This document shows, piece by piece, positions 57,396 through 64,000 of a stretch of 64,000 nucleotides of DNA. The position numbers were made by a program, and so were the translations under genes. The notes below the pieces were generated by a model. It ran no database searches and was not told the DNA's origin. It saw nothing but the letters and a program-made list of their open reading frames with translations. This stretch comes from Antedon bifida (Eukaryota > Echinodermata > Crinoidea > Comatulida > Antedonidae), in NCBI GenBank assembly GCA_963402885.1, contig OY727103.1:8780501-8844500 (forward strand), written 5' to 3'. Position 1 is the first letter of the stretch. Each line of letters starts with the position of its first letter.

Positions 57396-58556
57396 CTAGA
57401 GGGTGAGCTCGCTTCGCTCGCTCCCCCTCTAGGAAGTGTAGACGATGCTTCTCGGAATTATAATGACTCGAGTAAAAAGTTTTAGAAGGACATTCTTTCG
57501 GTCGGTTACCATTATTGAAATGCTTTTGATTCTAAACTAAACCTACTCACTAACCTGTTTCACAGTGTCTTAATAGCGTTTTACGTATAGTGTTTATTGT
57601 AGATATGAAAAGTGGTAAAAAAGAATAATAATTGCTTGGTAAATTGTAGATAACAGTCCGATGAAATCTACTAAAAATAGTATAATTGTGTTATAAATAT
57701 AATACAATATTGTGTGTATAAATGTGGATGGGCGTTTATTAGATGGTATTTTGATATGGGGGAGGGGGGCGGGGTCAAGAGAGTGGCAATAATTAGTTTA
57801 ATTGATGGTTTATTGGGGAGTAGTTCCGGGCGTTAATTCAAATAAATACCATCCGAATTAGTATAATTAATACATTATTCCGCGACACAGTGAGCCGTTT
57901 TGGCCTAAGAAGGAAGACGTTTTAGACGGCTTGCAACATGGGCAGAAGTATCCCAAGGTCCTAACGGGACACAGATAGCGCACAGTATACAGTCCTGGCA
58001 GCTTACTCAACAACTGGGCTATCGGGGTTTCATTCGATTTAATCATCAGTTCAGTTCTTTCGATGTAATTTTATATAACTATTTCCCACAATTTTTATGT
58101 TTTATGAATATATTTAATTTGATCTTTATGTACTACTATACCTTCACATGCGCGGTCCGAAAATAAACAAAAACACAAACTGGCTATCGGCACCAAGCAC
58201 CAACGGTCAACTTAGTTGAAACAGGGAGTTGTTTTACAACTCCCTGGTTGAAACCAACCATGCAGAAAAGTTGCAAGGTGATTGACACACCTTACCGTGA
58301 ACCCGGAAATTACTTCTACCGCGCGTAGAGTTAAAATTTACCGATTGAAATCAGACATTTTCTTATAAAACCCTTTATAATATATTCCTAAGATAGAAAT
58401 ATGGAACAATATCGTAATAGTGGAAACTAATGTTATGAAATCTACGTTTCGCGGTACATCTGAGATAGATAAGGTAGGTATCCAAGGCGGAGATTAGTAC
58501 CGAAGTTTTTCCATTGTGCTCGCCTATGTCAGAATTAACCATAATTTATATATAGA
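57396..58556 (-). mobile_element. Helitron-like element, copy D, complete ends
   Basis: A precedes the 5' TC at 58556, and CTAG at 57399-57396 is followed by T. Length 1161 bp. The body is close to copy B. It contains no gene. Confidence 0.82.
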
Positions 58557-58827
58557 TTTATATGTAGACAAAGTGGAAGGTAATTAACAGAGCGTGACGG
58601 TTATATCAATACATAGTTAGCATACCCTGTTAGACGTGGGCTTAGTGGGCATGTTTGAAATGTTTCTGCGTTACCTAGGCAACAGTAAGTATTAGGTTAG
58701 CAAAGTTCAAAGGATGAACTAAAACCACCTTATTACTTACGATTAATTTTGTTCATGTCTTCTCTAAGAATATTCCCTCCCTTAAAGAAGAAAAGAAGAA
58801 AACTGTATATACATTTAATTATTTTAA
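58557..58827. other. Spacer between Helitron-like copy D and the LINE
   Basis: No feature seen. Confidence 0.4.
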
Positions 58828-58991
58828 TTTTTTTTTTCAATCTTTCTTTAATACATTGGAATACAAAAAAAAAGCAGACAGAGTAAAAATAGAAAAATTA
58901 TACATAATCAATTCTCCTATATAAACACCTTCTTATAAAATAAATACAGTTGTGCACATCAAGTCAGAATATAGAGTGATACAAATCTATG

Positions 58992-61900
58992 TTACAGAAG
59001 ATTATCCCAGGCACTCCACTCTTCCCATTCTTCGGCTCTATTATTAACCAAACATCTAAACTGTTTAATTGTAAAGTAATATTTTACAAAGCTTATGAGG
59101 CCGGTTTGTGAGAGGAGGCCCGAAAACTTACTCTTATATATATATATATATATACAACTTTAGTATTGACAAAATTAAATTAATCCTATTGGATGGTGTA
59201 TTACTAAGAAGCAGTTCACTTTCCGATACACATATGCGAATATCAAGATTTCGAGAACACCATTGAAAAAAAAAATTGCTTATACATCTACTGATATTAC
59301 ATTTACAGAATAAATGATAAACTGTTTCTCTTCTAATGTTACAAAAGGAGCAGTTATCTTCGTCAATGTACTTAATAATCTTAAGGTAAACTTTAGTTGT
59401 GAGGATACTGTTGTTAAGTCTGTATTGAAACCATCGTAATTTTATGTTGTCGGTCACATTAAAAGTTGCAACATTAATTCCTTCCCATTCATGTTCCGAG
59501 AATTCAACATTTAAGATTTTACCCCACTTTCGTTTAGCTTAACAGTTAAAGTCTTTGTTTTTAATAAACTTACTATAAAAAGCTTTACATCCTGTTTGGG
59601 GTTTGGTTATGGTTTCAAGTATGGGTAAATTTATTGGGTTTTGTAATTTAGTATTTATTTCTGTACCCAAAGAAGGGTATTTAGTTATAATTGCATCAAT
59701 TAATCCATAGTTTTTTAAGGAAATTATTTTTTTTCACCTTATAGTGTGTTTTGAAGTTTTCATAACTAAGCAAGGTTCCTCTATCCGAGATTAAATCATT
59801 TATGAACCTTACGCCACACTCATAATAATTGGTGTAAAAAATTGGAAAGTTATTGATTAGAATCGAATCATTCAACCATATTGGTTCTTTTAGTACGTTA
59901 TAGTTTGCAGATGCTGTTGAATTATGAATAGCAATAAACTCGGACCATGAATGGAGAACATCTCTCCAGAACAAATTGTTCATATTTTTCGAAAGCCTCT
60001 GAATCATGCATGGGCCGTATTCAAAGATTGATTCAGTTTTTTTACCATGGCATATTTTGTTGAAAACTACATTGAGAATTCCAGTGTTGTTACGAATTCT
60101 TCGCATCCAACTAATCTTAACTGCCTTTATGTAACTGAAGATATCAATCATGTTAATTCCGCCATCCTTATACTCTCTAATTAGCTTATTTCTTTTGATT
60201 TTATCCTTTCCCTTCCAGACAAAATTAAAAAACATCCTATTAAGTTCACTTAGATAAGCTGTAGTTGGGTTTGGCAACATTGTAAAAATATAATTAAGTT
60301 TTGATAATATTAAGAGATTTTAACACAGTTAATCTTCTCTTACGCCACACATTGATAGTAGACCTAATTTTACCCGCTATCTCTTCAACATTTATTTTAG
60401 TCATTTTGCTTATTTCTAAGTCAAATGTAACACCCAAAAAATCAAAACGGCCTTTATCACACCAGTCAAGATTTGAATTAGTATTAATTTGTTCACTCGA
60501 GAACTTTTTTAATCCAAACCATATTGCTTTGGATTTAGAAATGTTAATTTTTAAACCAGACATCTTTTCAAATTTTGAAAGTGTACTCATGCATTCAGTA
60601 AGTGATTTGTGTGAGCCGTCCAGAAGAAATGCAGTGTCATCTGCGTATTGTAACAATTTAATCTCAGAGGTATCAATTGTTACTCCTTTAATATTAATAT
60701 TTTGGCGTACCATTATGTTTAGAATTTCCACTCCCAGAATAAAGGTATGGAGATAGCGGATCGCCCTGTCTGCAACCTCTTTCAATATTGAAAAAATTGC
60801 TGGGGTGTCCATTAACTAGAACGCATGAAGAGATATTCGTGTAAAAAAGTCTAAACCATTTCTTAAGAGTTGGTCCAAAATTAAAGAAGGTCAAACACTT
60901 ATCAATAAATTTGAACGCCAGGGAATCAAAAGCTTTCTCGAAATCTACCAGTAATACGAGATCAGGTAGGTTTTGTTCGTCATAGAGTGAGAGGATATCA
61001 TATGAAATACGAACATTTTCTCCAATATATCTACCTTTTATAAATCCCGCTTGGTTTTCATTAATGATATTTGGAAAGACAGATTTTAGCCTCTCTGCTA
61101 TATGACCGATGAAGCAATTTTGTAAGCAACATTTAATAAAGATATAGGACGCCAATTTTTTAATTATTTTCTTGATTTATTCGCCTTTGGGATTAGAGTG
61201 ATTGCTCCCTGTTTTTGAGTGACTGAAAGGTTACAAGTTTTAAAGCCATATTTCAAGGAACGAAGAAGTAGAGCACCCAGTTTCCCCAAAAAAATCTTGA
61301 AAAATTCAGACGTAAAGCCGTCTGTTCCAGGTGATTTGTTGTTTTTCATTTTATTGAGCGCATTTATAAGCTCAGCTAAGGTCAATTCACTCTCAAGCTT
61401 TTGAGACTCTTCTTCTGAAACTTTTTCGAAGTTCTGGTTTGTTATTAATACGTTTAAATCTATTTGCTCTATATCTTTTTTTTATATAAAGAACTGTAAA
61501 AATGCTCAACTTCCTTTATTATAAGTTTATTGTCCAATATAGTTTTTTTTTCTTCATCTATTAATTTGTCTATTAATGTGTTCGTAAAGTTAGTTTTCTC
61601 GAGACCTAAGAAAAATTTGGTTGGCTTTTCAGCCTCTTCTATCCACTTAGCACGAGATCTAATAAATGCCCCCTTTAGCTTTTCGTTTCGAATGTCTTCT
61701 AGGCGTGCTTTTTTTTGTTCAATTTCTTTTACTCTGTGTTCTGTGACTGTAATATCTAATGTTTGTTGTGCGAGATCGTTTTCCATCTCTTCTATGTTAT
61801 TAATTAATTCTTTTTTCAAATTACGAAGGGCTTAATTTTTTCTTGAACTATATTGTATTGTACCTCCACGAATATTGCAAAGCAACACCTCAAAAAATAG

Positions 61901-62771
61901 TTGGTCATTTATAGTTAGATTTAACTTATTATTCTCTGGGTCTTTAGGTGTGGTGTTGGTATAGCTTTTAATCGTATTCTCTATAATTTCATTTATGAGT
62001 GTAACATAATCTTGGTCATGGAGAAGTGAATTATTAAATTTCCAAAACCCCTTTCCTCTTTCTATACTTTTTAAATCAAGTGTTATTGTCACTATGGAGT
62101 GATCAGACTTTGCATTTGACACTAGGTGCAATAAATTGTTTGATGTCAAAAAGTAATCAAGCCTTGCTTGTTTAAAAGGATTTTTTGATCACCACGTATA
62201 GCGCTTCTCGTTTGGGTTTTTTTTTTCTCCATATGTCACATAGATCCAAGTCTAGCATAATTTGTTGTACAATTGTTTTAGCTTTAGGATTATTTACATA
62301 TCGATAGTTAAATAGGTCTAGATTTTCATTTTGAACTAGATTCCAGTCACCGCAAATCAGAATGTAAGGGCTAGTGAATAATTCGATCACCTTTTTAACT
62401 TCCTGATAGAAAGAAGGATCATCTTTATTAGGCCCGTAAACATTCATTTTTATTAAGTCAATATCTCCCACTCTAATGTTGATCGCGATCCAATTACCAT
62501 AGTTATCTTTTTTAACATCATTTATGGAGTATTCGAAATTGTTATTTAGCAGAATAGCGACTCCCCTAGAATTTGATTTTCCATAGCTAATAAAACATTT
62601 GTGTCCCCACTCGGATTCTATTTGCGTTGTTTGTGATTCTACCCAATGAACGTCTTGTAAACAGTATATTGATAAGTGTTTCTCCCTCAAATAATTAAAA
62701 ACGTCATTTCGTTTTTTCTTATCGCCTAGGCCTCTGCAATTGGCAGACATACATTTAATGTTACTTAACAT
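58992..62771 (-). pseudogene. LINE ORF2: APE endonuclease, RT, CCHC end, frameshifted
   Basis: It begins MLSNIKCMSANCRGLGDKKK with the APE endonuclease motifs SANCRG, LQDVHW, NVYGPN, GDWN and ARLDYF. RT blocks follow: NNKSPGTDGF, NQAGFIKGR, VDFEKAFDSL, RGCRQGDPLSPYL and catalytic YADD (60645 region). The C-terminal part has a cysteine-histidine cluster (CSFCNIRRETVYHLFCKC) and ends WEEWSAWDNLL then TAA at 58994-58992. Frame breaks lie near 62190 (endonuclease, with a TGA), 61830, 61480, 61160, 60770, 60290 and 59560. The order endonuclease-RT-CCHC is that of L1/Tx1 elements. Catalytic residues are kept where they can be read. Confidence 0.88.
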
Positions 62772-63052
62772 CTACCAATAAAAAGTGACTCCACTTCATT
62801 TGACAATATTCTCAGATAAGTTAGACCTGACTGCGTGCACAAACGACAGTTTACAGTATGTTTTATGACTAAGGATAATACATTAGGAAAATTCATAAAA
62901 AAACACAAGCAAAAAAGACATTTAACAACAATAATATAAAGCCTCATATCTTAAGATGTTTAAATTAGAACAAACTTCCGTCCATCAGGATGAGAAGGAA
63001 AGAACCACCCCCAATACAAAATCCAAAATATTCTTTTCTCTTTATCTAATGT

Positions 63053-64000
63053 TTATTCCTTGTAAAGTTTTCCATTAATGTATAGACTCCCTTTCTTGAA
63101 TAATACACGATTCCCTTTTTCATAAGCAGTTTTCATAATACCCTTAAATTGCTTTTTTGAGTTTAAGTCTTTATATGGTAGATCAACAGTGACAAAAATA
63201 TCGCTATCCGGCAACTCCTAGCCATCTTCAGAATATCTGTCCGATCTGGTCGGGCTTGAAATCGCACAATGATATGCCTTGGCTTGGGTCCTTTTCTTCC
63301 TATTCGATGGGCATTTTCAATGGGTACCCGTTTTTTGAAGTGGGAGGAAATTATTTTATCAATAGTAATTGTACATACCTCCTCTGGGTTTTCAGCTATG
63401 CCACCAAACCTTAGGTTGAAGGACCTAGTATATCTTTCTAGGCTAAGTACTTCATTCTCTAAACTTTTTATTCTTTTGTAATTTTCATCCACTTCAGCCA
63501 TTTCTTGTTTGATTCTTTGATAGATTTGTTCAGGTTTTCCGACGCTTTGACTACCTTATCTAGGCGTTCACTTTCAAAATCCAATGACAATCTGTAGTTT
63601 TCCTGCTTCTCTTCTACTGTATCCAGCCTCATATTGAGAGTCTGTTGATTTGTTAGAATAGTATCTAGCTTGTTGTTGATTAAAGTTTGATTTGCTTTCA
63701 TAGTTGTTTCCAATGGAAGAAAGGTTAGCTTCAGTTCTTCCCGTATTTGTTCAAGCACCGAATCAACATGTTTCACCTCCGTCGTGCTGTTGCTTTGTGT
63801 GCTTGGTTTCAGGCATGCGTTCGAATTCTCCGCCGTAGCCCCAGCTGCATCATCATTTGCATATCTGACACATTCCATATGCGCAGTACGTTCGATTTGT
63901 ATGGATGCCTCACTCAGCGTAATGGGATGGACAGAGGTTGTTTCACCCGCTTGGCTTTCATGTGTAAGCCCACTGGTATCACCTTTCTGTTGGGGCTTTT
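63053..64000 (-). pseudogene. LINE ORF1 (coiled coil and RNA-binding), frameshifted
   Basis: The frame 63878-63468 has heptad-rich sequence (LDTILTNQQTLNMRLDTVEE), a coiled coil that would trimerise ORF1p. It shifts near 63490 to the frame that starts MAEVDENYKRIKSLENEVL and contains RSFNLRFGGI and RIGRKGPKPRHIIVRF, the RRM and C-terminal parts of L1-type ORF1. A second shift near 63225 leads to ELPDSDIFVTVDLPYKD and the stop at 63055-63053. The N-terminus lies beyond the window. By family knowledge ORF1p binds element RNA as a chaperone. Confidence 0.82.

Larger units (their letters stand above)
58828..64000 (-). mobile_element. Nearly full-length L1/Tx1-type LINE, 5' end outside window
   Basis: On the minus strand: ORF1 (to 63053), a spacer, ORF2 (62771-58992), a short 3' UTR and a poly(A) tail (T10 at 58828-58837). 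Frameshifts in both ORFs show it is no longer active, but most of the protein can be read. A TA microsatellite has expanded inside the ORF2 end at 59137-59155. Confidence 0.88.

Noticed and set aside
43740-58000. A kinase domain upstream of the ankyrin exons, as in DAPK1
   Set aside because: I looked for HRD, DFG and APE-type motifs on the minus strand in the readable frames and saw none. A distant exon beyond the window cannot be excluded.
60301-61835. Plus-strand ORFs (60301-60756, 61219-61404, 61530-61835)
   Set aside because: Antisense shadows of LINE ORF2, which has the RT and linker motifs on the minus strand.

Overview
The window is AT-rich, intron-rich animal DNA, most likely from a marine invertebrate deuterostome. 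An echinoderm is my best guess, because of the very frequent AGGCCTA motif, SINEs with a shared central core, Penelope-like elements and an L1/Tx1-type LINE. This guess rests on general appearance, not on a search. Nothing suggests bacterial DNA.

One host gene dominates. It lies on the minus strand, from a probable start codon at 43736 to a stop at 8145. I joined 25 exons by their splice sites. Every junction keeps the frame, giving about 1182 residues. The predicted order is a short N-terminus, an array of ankyrin repeats (one per 105-nt phase-0 exon), a Roc GTPase domain with all main G motifs, a COR domain, a Cys/His-rich link and two death-effector-like helical modules. This resembles DAPK1 without its kinase. 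The ankyrin exons sit in two clusters (38.6-42.4 kb and 20.7-23.9 kb) that are expanding by tandem duplication. Broken exon copies lie among the good ones.

The intron between the two clusters (23.9-38.6 kb) holds nested mobile elements: a 3.7-kb terminal-inverted-repeat element with a decayed ORF, a 2.8-kb fold-back element with about 770-bp arms that encloses a tRNA-Ala-like gene and a satellite, a tRNA-headed SINE, a palindromic C-rich/G-rich minisatellite, a 1.3-kb inverted-repeat element and a Helitron-like copy. A fossil ankyrin exon at about 31.95 kb shows that the array once extended across it.

The flanks are almost purely mobile DNA. At 1-2180 is the 3' half of a CR1/Jockey-type LINE, inserted in a Penelope-like element (2181-2822). 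From 44 kb to the end there is no recognisable host gene. This part holds a decayed L1/Tx1 LINE split by a 5S rRNA-headed SINE (46.5-48.5 kb), Helitron-like copies (49.7 and 57.4 kb), a Penelope-like remnant with inverted terminal segments (52.9-53.8 kb), a tRNA-derived SINE (55.6 kb) and, on the minus strand from 58828 to the end, an almost full-length L1/Tx1-type LINE carrying several frameshifts.

The strongest candidates for something undescribed are the ankyrin-Roc-COR-DED protein with its fast-changing repeat exons, and the Helitron-like family, whose exact insertion can be read from a duplicated empty site in the same gene.
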